The translations under genes were made by a program, and so were the position numbers. This document shows positions 55,840 through 64,000 of a DNA stretch of 64,000 nt, one piece after another. This DNA is from Alcanivorax sp. DP30 (GTDB lineage Bacteria > Pseudomonadota > Gammaproteobacteria > Pseudomonadales > Alcanivoracaceae): contig NZ_WTUY01000002.1 of assembly GCF_009882945.1 (NCBI RefSeq), forward strand, positions 699,325-763,324, read 5' to 3'. Numbering within the stretch: position 1 is the stretch's first letter; every line of letters begins with the position of its first letter. The notes under the pieces were generated by a model. That model did no database searches and was not told where the DNA came from. It worked only from the letters and a program-made list of their open reading frames with translations.

Positions 55840-57096
55840 TTAATCCACCATGCTGAACTCGTAACCCTCTTCCTTGCGCTTCACATACTCACTCACCAGA
55901 AATGCCGGCTTGAGGACGTTGTAGAGGTTTTCATCCGTCACTTCCATATACTCACGGCGCTCGCGTTCAAAAGCGCGAAAACTCTGCTTGTAGTTCAGAT
56001 AGTAATCCTGGATTTCCTTGAAACGCTTGGCAGCATACATGGAGTCCAGTGCTTCCATAGCCGACTTGGGATGGATACCAATGGCGGTGTTGAACTGGTC
56101 AAAAGCACGATAGATGTCACGATTGCGATTCACATAAATCAGAGAATTAGCGTACTCGTAGTGAACAATGGCGAGGTCATCTTCCTGCCGGAAAGAGGCT
56201 TCAAACCCATCTTCCACCCGGCTCAAGCGCGCCCCAAACGTGAGCCGGCCAAGCAGCTTGCCCACCACGCGGATAATATTGGCATCCTTGGCGGCCTGCA
56301 TTGCCAGCGCCACGGGGTGGTCGGGATCGATTTCAACGGCATCATCAAGAGCCCGGCTGACCTTGAACAGATAGTTATTCATCAGCGCTTCCATGGGCGT
56401 CGCTTCTTCTGCCAGCCGGCCAATGGCAAACGCATAACCAAGACGCAGGACCATATAGTCATCACGGAACTCAGGCTCATCCTTCATACCTTTGAGCACG
56501 TCCACATAGTCGGCAATCTGGTTGGTCACATCGTTCAGCATTTCCAGCTTTTCATCCCGACTCTCAGTCAGATACAGGGCCTGGATACTCTGCGCAAGAT
56601 ACGCCGGCAGCTTGCCATAGGCCCCTAGCTGAACACCGAAGTCCTTGGCTGCACGAAAGTCACCACGGAAAAACAGACGCCAGGTGTGCAATACCTGTTG
56701 AGACAGGGCCTCGTAGTCACCATCAAAATCTGGCCCCAGTTCTTCTCTGAGGACCGGGAATCGCTCAATTCTTACCTGTAGATATTCCGGAGAGGGATAA
56801 GGCACTCGAATCGCCCGGGTCAAATCAGACCAACGAGCCTTGAGTTTTTCTGGCGGGTAGTCGAAATAACGAGTCTGGAACGGCACGGCATTCCAGGCAC
56901 CCTCAATCACCGATTCGTCGACATCCACTTTTTCCGTCTGCCAGACATCATTCTCATCAACTGATTTACGGCTCTTCTCAGCCATGGCCCTGAGCTCACT
57001 GCGGCTGTAATCCTCATAATTCTTTTCAGCCAGCACCTGACCGGAGACAACAAAACCGGCAATGGTCAGCAGGGTGATACCAACGTGACGTTTCAT
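55840..57096 (-). CDS. Exported helical-repeat (TPR-like) protein, uncharacterised
   Basis: A 418-residue protein with a signal peptide (about 1-23, ending QVLA) and no membrane segment, so it is periplasmic. The body is almost all helix, with TPR-like patterns such as DDAVEIDPDHPVALAMQAA near 257-275 and FDQFNTAIGIHPKSAMEAL near 330-350. A charged segment at 24-60 is rich in Glu, Lys and Arg. I do not recognise the family. It is a monocistronic gene; 206 bp without a gene separate it from the DUF2334 gene. Confidence 0.75.
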   Translation of the reverse strand: MKRHVGITLLTIAGFVVSGQVLAEKNYEDYSRSELRAMAEKSRKSVDENDVWQTEKVDVDESVIEGAWNAVPFQTRYFDYPPEKLKARWSDLTRAIRVPYPSPEYLQVRIERFPVLREELGPDFDGDYEALSQQVLHTWRLFFRGDFRAAKDFGVQLGAYGKLPAYLAQSIQALYLTESRDEKLEMLNDVTNQIADYVDVLKGMKDEPEFRDDYMVLRLGYAFAIGRLAEEATPMEALMNNYLFKVSRALDDAVEIDPDHPVALAMQAAKDANIIRVVGKLLGRLTFGARLSRVEDGFEASFRQEDDLAIVHYEYANSLIYVNRNRDIYRAFDQFNTAIGIHPKSAMEALDSMYAAKRFKEIQDYYLNYKQSFRAFERERREYMEVTDENLYNVLKPAFLVSEYVKRKEEGYEFSMVD

Positions 57097-57302
57097 ATCC
57101 CTTTTCCGTATTGTTATTTTTGATAACTGAATGACTGAACCGTCAAAAAGTATCGCGTCCAGCAGAGGGAATGAATGTTCTGTTTTATCTCAAAATGACA
57201 TCATCCTACACCCAGCCGACCAGTGGGGCTTTGCAGGAGAAAAAGTAAACACTTCAGGCAGAAGCGTAAGCGCCTGAGGGACAAAGGACAGGACGAAACC
57301 GG

Positions 57303-58061
57303 CTAGAGCAACTGACGCGGTAGCCACTCAGGATCCCCCAGTGCGGCATAGTCGTGAAATTCCGTCACGCGAGCAATCAGGTTAGGGATCTGTGACGCCA
57401 GATGGCTGGAAAGATCGAAGGGATGCAGCCCAATCCGAACCGGCATCTGCTGTGCCTTGGCACGAGCCACATTGTAGCCATTGAAAAGTTTCAGAAACCA
57501 GGCGCGAAATACCGTATCCGCCTCAAAGCCTACCAGCGGCAATCGAGTCAGGGTTCCGCTTTGGGTATCCAGCACGCCGGCGAGAGTTTCCAGATAACGG
57601 AACGGCAGCTGGTGATAGTGCTCCGGCCGCAGACTGCCCAATGCCCAGGCTGGTGGAACATACAGTGGCGACACGCTCAGACCCTGTTCCGCAAACCAGC
57701 CATGACAATCATTCATCAGCTGGATAACCCCGTCAGCACTGAACGATAAATGCTCGGCAACCTGACGGGACAACAGGGCACTGTGAAGCTTGTGATAGAG
57801 GGTAACCGGCGGTTGGCATTGATGAATCCAGCCGTGGCCGGCAAGAGGATGCCCAACTTGCTGAAGTCCGCGCAACCAGACCAAATCATCCCTGGACCAG
57901 TGCCTGCCCGGCACCACCAGCAATGTGACGGCCTGGGCAGGCAACGACAACGAGGCCAGCATGGCGCTGACCTGGGGACGGGTTTCCGGCATCACATCAT
58001 GGATGCTGAGTAACGCTTTCAGACCGGTCATACCCTGCGCCATCCCACGACTTTCAGGCAT
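57303..58061 (-). CDS. DUF2334 polysaccharide-deacetylase-like protein
   Basis: A 252-residue NodB-fold-like protein. SIHDVMPET near residue 19 holds the metal Asp and His, AGHGWIHQ near 74 gives a second His, YVPPAWALG near 134 and IGLHPFDLS near 213 complete the pattern seen in DUF2334 proteins. No signal peptide is found, so it is probably cytoplasmic. Its ATG overlaps the glycosyltransferase stop by 8 nt, so the two are coupled. The deacetylase reaction and substrate are inferred from fold only. Confidence 0.82.
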   Translation of the reverse strand: MPESRGMAQGMTGLKALLSIHDVMPETRPQVSAMLASLSLPAQAVTLLVVPGRHWSRDDLVWLRGLQQVGHPLAGHGWIHQCQPPVTLYHKLHSALLSRQVAEHLSFSADGVIQLMNDCHGWFAEQGLSVSPLYVPPAWALGSLRPEHYHQLPFRYLETLAGVLDTQSGTLTRLPLVGFEADTVFRAWFLKLFNGYNVARAKAQQMPVRIGLHPFDLSSHLASQIPNLIARVTEFHDYAALGDPEWLPRQLL

Positions 58062-59217
58062 GGTGACTGCTCAAGCGTCGCAGCAATGCCAGCGTTGGCG
58101 AAGGCAGGCTCGAAGGCACCGGTTTCATGGCGGCACAGTGCGCAAGCACCGATCCCCAGTGAGCAATGGCATCGTTGTTCATCACACAGGCTGCCTCACG
58201 GGCATCAAGGGCTTTTGCCTGGCGCTGGTTTGCGGACAATTCCTTGAGACGGTCCAGGGTCGCAGACAGGTTTTCCCCCTCTTCCATGATCCACAGACCA
58301 CGAGCCAATGCAGGCCACTCATTGATGCCACAGGCGGGTGTAGTGATCACCAGTCGCTGTCTTGCCATTGCCTCCAGCGCTACGGTGCCGAAGGCTTCCA
58401 CCGACGATGGCAGCACCAGTACCTGGCTGCGGTCAATGAGTTCCACCACCTGTGCACGGCTACACCAACCCAGCAAAGTGAGGTTGTCATGCCGTTTGCA
58501 CGCTTCTTCAACCTTGCTGCGCAATGGACCATCCCCAGCCACTTCAAACTGGAGATCCGGGCGACAAGCAGCCAGCTCAAGGAAGGATTCAATATTCTTT
58601 TCCGCTGCCAGGCGGCCCACATAGCATACCCGCCGCACATCCCCAGCCAGCGGCTGAACCGGCGTCTGCACAAACTCCCGTGCCAGCGGTGTGCCGACCA
58701 ACTGAGGGTTGCGCGCGCCCGCGGTTCGCGCCTGGGCAATCATGGATTCGCAGATGGTGGCCGCCGTTTCGCTGCCCTGGAACAGGGTGCGATTGACCCA
58801 GTTCAGAAAACCGCCCGCCAGACGCGCCAGACGCTTGCCCCAGTACAGTTCTACCAGGCGGTTGTAATCGGTCTGGAAGGTGACACAAACCGGGATACCC
58901 CACTTCTTGGCAATCCAGTAACCGATCATGGAGAAGATGCCGGGGCCAGGAATGACAATCACATGGGGCTTCATTTCCCATACCAGGGCACAGAGCTCCC
59001 TGATTTTTGGAAAGAACAGCCGCTGGGTCGGATCGCCGGGAATCGGCATGGAAACCCCCTGACAGGGATGGGGATCCTGCAGACAGGGTTGCACCAGCTC
59101 AACCCGCTCGACCTGGCCTTCCAGATGCGACACCAGATCCTGGAAATAGGCGCCGACGCCATTCCGACCTTTGATCGCATCCACCACAAAAAGTACTCGA
59201 AGCGTTTTGGTATCCAT
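58054..59217 (-). CDS. GT4-family glycosyltransferase
   Basis: A 387-residue GT-B glycosyltransferase of family GT4. The N-terminal domain has VDAIKGRNGVGAYF near 10-24, MPIPGDPTQRLFFP near 58 and CVTFQTDYNRLVE near 112. The C-terminal nucleotide-sugar domain has GRLAAEKNIE near 207, GDGPL near 231 and PSSVEAFGTVALEAMA near 275. The pattern is like GT4 enzymes acting on lipid acceptors (MgtA/PimB/Agt type), but the sugar and acceptor are not determined. ATG 59217 is used; GTG 59232 is an alternative. Upstream sequence holds weak Pho-box-like repeats. Confidence 0.85.
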   Translation of the reverse strand: MDTKTLRVLFVVDAIKGRNGVGAYFQDLVSHLEGQVERVELVQPCLQDPHPCQGVSMPIPGDPTQRLFFPKIRELCALVWEMKPHVIVIPGPGIFSMIGYWIAKKWGIPVCVTFQTDYNRLVELYWGKRLARLAGGFLNWVNRTLFQGSETAATICESMIAQARTAGARNPQLVGTPLAREFVQTPVQPLAGDVRRVCYVGRLAAEKNIESFLELAACRPDLQFEVAGDGPLRSKVEEACKRHDNLTLLGWCSRAQVVELIDRSQVLVLPSSVEAFGTVALEAMARQRLVITTPACGINEWPALARGLWIMEEGENLSATLDRLKELSANQRQAKALDAREAACVMNNDAIAHWGSVLAHCAAMKPVPSSLPSPTLALLRRLSSHHA

Positions 59218-59343
59218 GGGGCGAGTATTCACCCCGGGTATGTCGAAAATGTGACACCAGGAAAACCGGTAGCATCAAGATGTGACAGAATTTTTCAGCG
59301 GTGAGACAGAGACTGAGTGATAGCGCGCCAGGAGGCGTTGGCG

Positions 59344-60495
59344 TCATTTCACGGGACGGGGAAAACCGAAACGCTCATACACCCAACCAAAGGTGGCGTT
59401 CAGGGTCTCCGCATCCACCCCCAGGTTTTCCAGCGAATAGGTATGAGCACTCTGGTATTTTCGGGCCTTGTGATCCTGCTCAAGCAGTCGGGTATGGAAT
59501 GCCTCATCCACCTGCCAGCCAAAGACATCATAGAAGCCCAGCACCGTGGCGGCGGGCGCCTTGGTCAGTTCTTCCATCACAGACAACGATTGACGCTGTG
59601 ATGGCATGGATTCCAAAGCAGACAACAGGTGCCGATAATAGTAGTCCAGCATGGCAAGAAAGCCCTGTCGCCAATAGACCGTGGTATCCCGCCCATCAAA
59701 GAGCTTCGCGCCGATAAGTATCGAGTTAATCTGTGACGGCACTGCCTGGTTCGGGCTGCGCAGGCAACCTATGAAACGGGCATCAGGAAAGCCTTCCGAT
59801 AGCGTCTCCAGCCAGGGCGTAAAAGACGGATTTTTGGAGAGCAGCTGTTTGTGTTCGCCATGGAAGTAGAGATGACGTTGTATGAAACGGCGATAGGCGG
59901 TCATTACCCGCACCTTTTCCTCTGCGCTGCCATCACGGTCCAGGAATGTCAGTCGCCACAGTGCCGGTACCGGCACTACCAGCACCAGCAGGAAACAGCC
60001 CCATACCGGGATCAAACCCAGATAGTCCTCTTCCGGGTCAAGCAGCCCGGTCTTGTGGACATCATCCAGCCCCCCCAGCAGCCGTCGCTCCAGCCATCCC
60101 AGCAACCGGCCAAGAGGTCGCCCGACAGCACGATCCAGTCTGGCCAGCCCTGTCCAGAAGTAGCGCTGTGTAATGGACGGGGCAAACAGCAGTTCCCACA
60201 ATGCGGTGGTGGTAAAGCCCTCATCCAGCGCTAACAACCGATGGAGAAACGTGGTGCCGCTACGCGGCACACCTACCACAAAGAGAGGTTCGCGCACCTG
60301 CACCCGCCGGAAATCGGGAAACAACACATGATCCAGCATCAAGCCAATGCCATTGATACCCTGCACCATCAGAAACAACGGCCAGAACACCAGCATGACC
60401 AGCCAGCGCTGCACTGAGCCCCCCTTTATCCTGCCCTCGTAATCCGGCAACCAGCTGGCGAGAAAGTAGCGCCCATAATCCCTGATCAGTGACAA
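59344..60495 (-). CDS. Sulfotransferase-family protein
   Basis: A 383-residue protein with the PAPS-binding 5'-phosphosulfate loop VGVPRSGTTFLHRL near residues 73-86 and the 3'-phosphate region GCLRSPNQAV near 242. A hydrophobic segment near 28-55 and another near 165-185 suggest membrane attachment. It lies 127 bp upstream of the glycosyltransferase on the same strand, and is divergent from the glycerophosphodiesterase. Many bacterial members sulfate lipids, glycans or small molecules; the acceptor here is unknown. Confidence 0.85.
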   Translation of the reverse strand: MSLIRDYGRYFLASWLPDYEGRIKGGSVQRWLVMLVFWPLFLMVQGINGIGLMLDHVLFPDFRRVQVREPLFVVGVPRSGTTFLHRLLALDEGFTTTALWELLFAPSITQRYFWTGLARLDRAVGRPLGRLLGWLERRLLGGLDDVHKTGLLDPEEDYLGLIPVWGCFLLVLVVPVPALWRLTFLDRDGSAEEKVRVMTAYRRFIQRHLYFHGEHKQLLSKNPSFTPWLETLSEGFPDARFIGCLRSPNQAVPSQINSILIGAKLFDGRDTTVYWRQGFLAMLDYYYRHLLSALESMPSQRQSLSVMEELTKAPAATVLGFYDVFGWQVDEAFHTRLLEQDHKARKYQSAHTYSLENLGVDAETLNATFGWVYERFGFPRPVK

Positions 60496-60590
60496 AGTGC
60501 CTCCGCCTCTTCATGTCTTCGAGGTTGAACATGACACGCAGGTTACACCGTTAAAAAGTCACAAAAATGACACCTTGCCCTCTTGTATCC

Positions 60591-60608
60591 GGGTCATAGC
60601 GCTGTCAT
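60591..60608 (+). promoter_or_regulatory. Candidate Pho box before glycerophosphodiesterase
   Basis: GGGTCAT-AGCG-CTGTCAT matches 12 of 14 half-site positions of the PhoB pattern CTGTCAT-N4-CTGTCAT. AACAAT begins 11 bp after it and could be a weak -10. Confidence 0.5.
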
Positions 60609-60630
60609 CTTTCTCGAAAACAATGTGACC

Positions 60631-61422
60631 ATGAATATTGCGATGACACAGCCACTCAATGCATTCCATTCCCCCGCCCTGGTGGGCCACCGCGGTGCCC
60701 GTGGGGAAGCACCGGAAAATACCCTCGCCAGCTTTCAGGTTGCTGTGGAAGCAGGGGTCACGGAAATGGAGCTGGATGTACGGTTGTCATCCGATGGTCA
60801 ATTGATTGTACTGCACGACAGTGACATCACCCGTACAACCGGCATGAAAGGCAATGTGCGTCAGTACACCCGTGCCCAGCTGGGCGTAATGGACGCTCGC
60901 CGTAACACGCCGGGCTGGCACAGCCCCACCGGCATCCCTTCGCTACAGGAAGTGGTGGATCTGTGCGGTCCTGACATGCGCTTCCAGTTCGAGGTCAAAG
61001 GGGCCGATCGCATCATCCTGCATCAACTGGCCCATCACCTGACACACATGATCCATGAACAGCAGCTGCAGGCCAGAGTTGTGGTCACCTCCAGCCATAC
61101 CGGCTTCCTGCGCATGATGGCCACCATGGCACCGGATATTGAGCGGGGGTATGTCTGTCAGTACCGTTATCTTCAACCCACCCGGCGCGCACGGGCGCTG
61201 GGCTGCAGCTGGTTGATTGCCCACTACTCGCTGGTCACTCCGGCCTTGATGCGTCGTGCCCGCAAACGCGGACTGAAAGTCTCCGTATGGACGGTGAACG
61301 ATCTCACTGAAGCCGACCGCCTGAGCCGCTTGAAAGTCGACAGCATCATCACCGACTATCCCACCAGCTTCGTCACCCACTTCCTACGCAAACACCGTTA
61401 TGAGGATTCGGCCTCCGTCTGA
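60631..61422 (+). CDS. Glycerophosphodiester phosphodiesterase
   Basis: A 263-residue GDPD of the UgpQ / cytoplasmic type that hydrolyses glycerophosphodiesters to glycerol-3-phosphate and an alcohol. GHRGARGEAPENT near residue 20 and MELDVRLSSDGQLIVLHD near 48 hold the catalytic His pair and metal Glu/Asp. VWTVND near 225 is also conserved. No signal peptide is apparent. ATG 60631 or 60643 may be used; neither has a clear ribosome site. Convergent with the patatin gene, overlapping by 25 bp. Confidence 0.9.
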   Translation: MNIAMTQPLNAFHSPALVGHRGARGEAPENTLASFQVAVEAGVTEMELDVRLSSDGQLIVLHDSDITRTTGMKGNVRQYTRAQLGVMDARRNTPGWHSPTGIPSLQEVVDLCGPDMRFQFEVKGADRIILHQLAHHLTHMIHEQQLQARVVVTSSHTGFLRMMATMAPDIERGYVCQYRYLQPTRRARALGCSWLIAHYSLVTPALMRRARKRGLKVSVWTVNDLTEADRLSRLKVDSIITDYPTSFVTHFLRKHRYEDSASV

Positions 61423-62588
61423 TTGTCCCCTGCCCCGGTTTCCAGCAACGGTTCCTGACTGAAAAACGCCTCTATCTCTTCCTTACGGGCCATGGCATCC
61501 CTGTAACCCATGTCGATCAGAGCCCCGGTGAAACCCGGCTCAAACAGCAGGTAACTCATGGCACTGGCTCCCGGGGAACGGGTGGCCCCCGACCCGCGGA
61601 GAAAGAAACGCAAGGTACGCGGCAATTCCTTAAGGTGCTCGGCGGCGATTTCATCGATGGGACGGGACGGATAGATTTTCAGCACATCCACTTCCCGTAA
61701 GGTAATGCCATGCTTGCGGCGGGCCCGCTCCCCCAGCGCTGAGAGGGTATGATTGATGCGCTCCAGCCGTTCCACATCCCCTTCCAGGGTGTCGACAAAA
61801 ACACTGTTGAGCACATGGCCGAGCACCTGGGCCATGGACGGGTAACCACTGAGTATCCGCTGACGGCCAGCCGTGGCATTGCCGGAGACACCTATCACCA
61901 GCAGCCGCGAAGCGCCCAGATGCACCGCCGGGCTCAATGGCGCCAACTGGCGCAGAGCGCCATCGCCGTAGTAGCCACCATCCACCTTGCCGGCGGGAAA
62001 AAGGATTGGAATTGCCGCAGAGGCCAGCAGATGCTCGACCCCAATACGGGATCGCTTGCCCTTGCGACGGGCACGGACCCAGTCCGCCAGTTCCGGGGCA
62101 CCCTGGAAAAAACTTTCCGATTCACCGGTGGCATAGTTGGATGCAGTAATGGAGATAGCGCGCAGGTGCCCCAGGTCAATGTTTTGCTGAATGCGCTGGA
62201 AATTGACCACAAGAGTCAACAGCCGCTGTAGGGGAAGATTATCCAGCAGGGCACTTCGATCCGGTGTGCGTCCAGTGGTAAAACCGGAAAACAGCCAACG
62301 CACGATGCCTTTGATACAGGCATAAAGATCCGTCCGGTATACCTGCTCTGCCGTCAGGTTCGCCCAAACCCGCTCAAGGCCACGTACCGCAGTGCGATAG
62401 TTTCCGGCATTGGCCGCCAGTGCTGCCGCATTGATGGCGCCAGCAGAAGTGCCGCAGATGATCGGGAAAGGGTTGGGTGTGCCACGATCCAGCAACTCGG
62501 CAATCGCCGACAGCACACCCACCTGATAGGCCCCGCGGGCCCCGCCCCCAGAGAGCACAAGCCCCCGAACCGGATCCTGTTGCGGCAT
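61398..62588 (-). CDS. Patatin-like phospholipase
   Basis: A 396-residue patatin-family acyl hydrolase. The oxyanion motif SGGGARGAYQVG lies near residue 13, the nucleophilic Ser in CGTSAGAIN near 43-51 and the Asp of the dyad in YYGDGALRQL near 200. A C-terminal alpha-helical extension of about 150 residues follows. ATG 62588 is chosen because AGGAGGGA lies 5 nt upstream; the frame from 62732 covers repeat sequence. It probably cleaves phospholipid acyl chains, perhaps at the inner membrane. Confidence 0.9.
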   Translation of the reverse strand: MPQQDPVRGLVLSGGGARGAYQVGVLSAIAELLDRGTPNPFPIICGTSAGAINAAALAANAGNYRTAVRGLERVWANLTAEQVYRTDLYACIKGIVRWLFSGFTTGRTPDRSALLDNLPLQRLLTLVVNFQRIQQNIDLGHLRAISITASNYATGESESFFQGAPELADWVRARRKGKRSRIGVEHLLASAAIPILFPAGKVDGGYYGDGALRQLAPLSPAVHLGASRLLVIGVSGNATAGRQRILSGYPSMAQVLGHVLNSVFVDTLEGDVERLERINHTLSALGERARRKHGITLREVDVLKIYPSRPIDEIAAEHLKELPRTLRFFLRGSGATRSPGASAMSYLLFEPGFTGALIDMGYRDAMARKEEIEAFFSQEPLLETGAGDNQTEAESS

Positions 62589-62686
62589 TACGTCCCTCCT
62601 GATTAATGACTTCAGTATGCCGCGGGTACGACGTGGCTGCCACACCGGCGGGTAATGCTTATGTGATTCAGGGTCCTTTCTGATTT

Positions 62687-62776
62687 CGAGTTGCGAGAAG
62701 CGAGTTTCGAAACGCAGAAACGGTGGCTTCATAGGGGTTTTGCTCTTTCTCTTCGAGACTCGCTTCTCGCAACTCG
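62687..62776. repeat. 18-bp perfect inverted repeat
   Basis: CGAGTTGCGAGAAGCGAG at 62687-62704 is exactly complementary to 62759-62776, and pairing extends inward about 8 bp with two mismatches. It lies in the 272-bp divergent gap between the patatin gene and the GNAT/C39 gene. Confidence 0.9.
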
Positions 62777-62860
62777 CCCTCGTATCAGTTACGCCAAGAT
62801 TCCTCTAGCCCGTCATATCGCTGTTGTCTTATGCTGGGCCACTCTCAAGGAACAAGGATC

Positions 62861-63958
62861 ATGTGCCCCGTCACCCTCCGCCCTGCCCTTCCCAGCGATC
62901 TGGATGCGCTCACTGCACTGGAACAACGTTGCTTCGATTCGGACCGTTTATCCCGTCGCAGTTTCCAGAAATGGATCAATCGTCATCATGATGGCCTCAT
63001 CGTGGCGCAAACCGATCAGCGCCAGCTGGCCGGGTACGCGCTGGTACTGTTGCAGCCGGGTACCCGTTTGGCGCGCCTGTATTCCATTGCCGTGGATCCA
63101 GCCCAGCGCGGACAACGACTGGGCGAACAGCTGATGGAAGCTGCCGAAGACTATGCCCATCAGGAACGACGACTCTACTTGCGTCTGGAAGTCCGCAAGG
63201 ACAACCAGGGCGCCATCGCGCTTTATGAGAAACGTGGCTACCGTCTGTTTGGCCTGGCTCCAGACTATTACGAAGATCACCAGGATGCCCTGCGCTACCA
63301 GAAGCGGCTGCACTACCAGCCCGCCAACGACGCACAGCTTCACCTGCCCTGGGTGCAGCAAAGCACACCGTTTACCTGTGGCCCGGCCTGCCTGCTGATG
63401 GCGCTGGCGGCTTTGAAGGGACACACCCCGGACACCACCGAGGAACTGCTGCTGTGGCGAGAGGCCACCACTATCTACATGACCGCTGGCCACGGTGGCT
63501 GCCACCCCATGGGGCTGGCCATTGCGGCTCGCCGGCGTGGACTTGCAGCCACGGTGTGGTGCAACCAGAAGGGCCCCTTGTTTGTGGATTCGGTACGCGA
63601 TCATGACAAGAAGGACGTCATCACCACCCTGCACCACTACTTTGTCAAAACCTGCAAGCAGGAAGGCATCGCCGTTAACTATCAGGACTTCACCGCAGAC
63701 GATCTGGATAATGCCATCAGCGCCGGAAAAATTGTGCTGGTTCTGATCAGTACCTGGCGCCTGGATGGCCGCAAGGCGCCTCACTGGGTCGCCATTAGCG
63801 GCAATGATGAAGAATGCTTCTACATCCATGACCCGGACCCCGGGGAAGACCAGGTGCCGCTGGACTGCCAGCATGTGCCAATCACACGGGAAAAATTCGA
63901 GCAGATGCGTAAATACGGCCAGGCCAAATTGCGCACGGCGGTGGTGCTGGGGGGCTGA
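62861..63958 (+). CDS. GNAT acetyltransferase - peptidase C39 fusion protein
   Basis: A 365-residue two-domain protein. Residues about 1-150 are a GNAT domain of RimI type (SIAVDPAQRGQRLGEQLM is the acetyl-CoA loop near 75-93). Residues about 160-365 are a C39-like papain-fold domain with Cys173 in FTCGPAC, His308 in PHWVAI and Asp near 324. There is no ABC exporter part. ATG 62861 with AAGGA close upstream is preferred to ATG 62831. The substrate is unknown; protein or peptide N-terminal processing and acetylation is suggested by the domains. Neighbours to the right lie outside the window. Confidence 0.88.
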   Translation: MCPVTLRPALPSDLDALTALEQRCFDSDRLSRRSFQKWINRHHDGLIVAQTDQRQLAGYALVLLQPGTRLARLYSIAVDPAQRGQRLGEQLMEAAEDYAHQERRLYLRLEVRKDNQGAIALYEKRGYRLFGLAPDYYEDHQDALRYQKRLHYQPANDAQLHLPWVQQSTPFTCGPACLLMALAALKGHTPDTTEELLLWREATTIYMTAGHGGCHPMGLAIAARRRGLAATVWCNQKGPLFVDSVRDHDKKDVITTLHHYFVKTCKQEGIAVNYQDFTADDLDNAISAGKIVLVLISTWRLDGRKAPHWVAISGNDEECFYIHDPDPGEDQVPLDCQHVPITREKFEQMRKYGQAKLRTAVVLGG

Positions 63959-64000
63959 GAGTCGTTGAAAGTGTAAACTTGAAAAGCGCGAGCTTTACAG

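Noticed and set aside
59233-59300. A strong Pho box before the glycosyltransferase
   Set aside because: CTGTCAC occurs, but its partner half-site is poor (at best 10 of 14 matches for a neighbouring pair), so it is mentioned only as weak support.

Overview
This 64 kb window looks like a chromosomal segment of a marine gammaproteobacterium, most likely Alcanivorax or a close relative. That is inferred from three things: mid-to-high-50s GC, gene order that follows the Pseudomonas blocks tatD-pilZ-holB-tmk-mltG-pabC-fabF-acpP-fabG-fabD-plsX-rpmF-yceD-maf-sppA-gph-rluC-rne and murB-ptp-kdsB-lpxK-exbD-exbB-comEC-lolC/D, and protein sequences that differ from Pseudomonas. The genus is not proven from the sequence alone. 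I saw no rRNA, tRNA, CRISPR array, prophage or insertion sequence.

Region 1 (1-5.1 kb) holds accessory genes: the N-terminal part of a large cysteine-patterned lipoprotein built from 87-residue tandem repeats, an HSL-type esterase, a voltage-gated K+ channel with a C-terminal zinc ribbon, and a membrane-anchored thiol-peroxiredoxin-like protein. Region 2 (5.1-15.8 kb) is an assimilatory nitrate locus. nirB-nirD-FAD oxidoreductase-nasA run on the minus strand. A nitrate transporter and a fused PP2C phosphatase/protein kinase run the other way. The 670-bp divergent gap carries a sigma-54 promoter for each direction and NtrC-like enhancer sites. Region 3 (15.9-21 kb) has a DUF1285 protein with a TetR regulator, a PLP enzyme, a papain-fold protein that appears to have lost its catalytic residues, and a trypsin-like protease with a GlyGly-CTERM tail.

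Region 4 (21.2-40.5 kb) is core: rmuC, tatD, pilZ, DNA polymerase delta prime, thymidylate kinase, endolytic transglycosylase, and the fatty-acid/phospholipid cluster fabF-acpP-fabG-fabD-plsX-rpmF-yceD. Then come maf, sppA, a phosphatase, rluC, and rne with a long untranslated leader. Region 5 (40.6-52.1 kb) is the cell-envelope block murB, tyrosine phosphatase, kdsB, lpxK, msbA, exbD, exbB, comEC, DUF2062, lolD, lolC. A 73-codon unannotated gene follows murB.

Region 6 (52.3-64 kb) is more variable: a low-complexity secreted protein, agmatine deiminase and N-carbamoylputrescine amidase (agmatine to putrescine), a frameshifted YecR-like lipoprotein, a helical-repeat periplasmic protein, and a cluster of a DUF2334 deacetylase-like protein, a lipid-type GT4 glycosyltransferase, a sulfotransferase, a glycerophosphodiesterase and a patatin lipase. 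A GNAT-peptidase C39 fusion ends the window. A good Pho-box match before the glycerophosphodiesterase, with weaker ones before the glycosyltransferase and sulfotransferase, makes phosphate-responsive lipid remodelling a testable idea here.

Small repeats recur between genes: a 7-bp microsatellite after maf, REP-like inverted repeats at 40.6 and 55.7 kb, and an 18-bp perfect inverted repeat at 62.7 kb.
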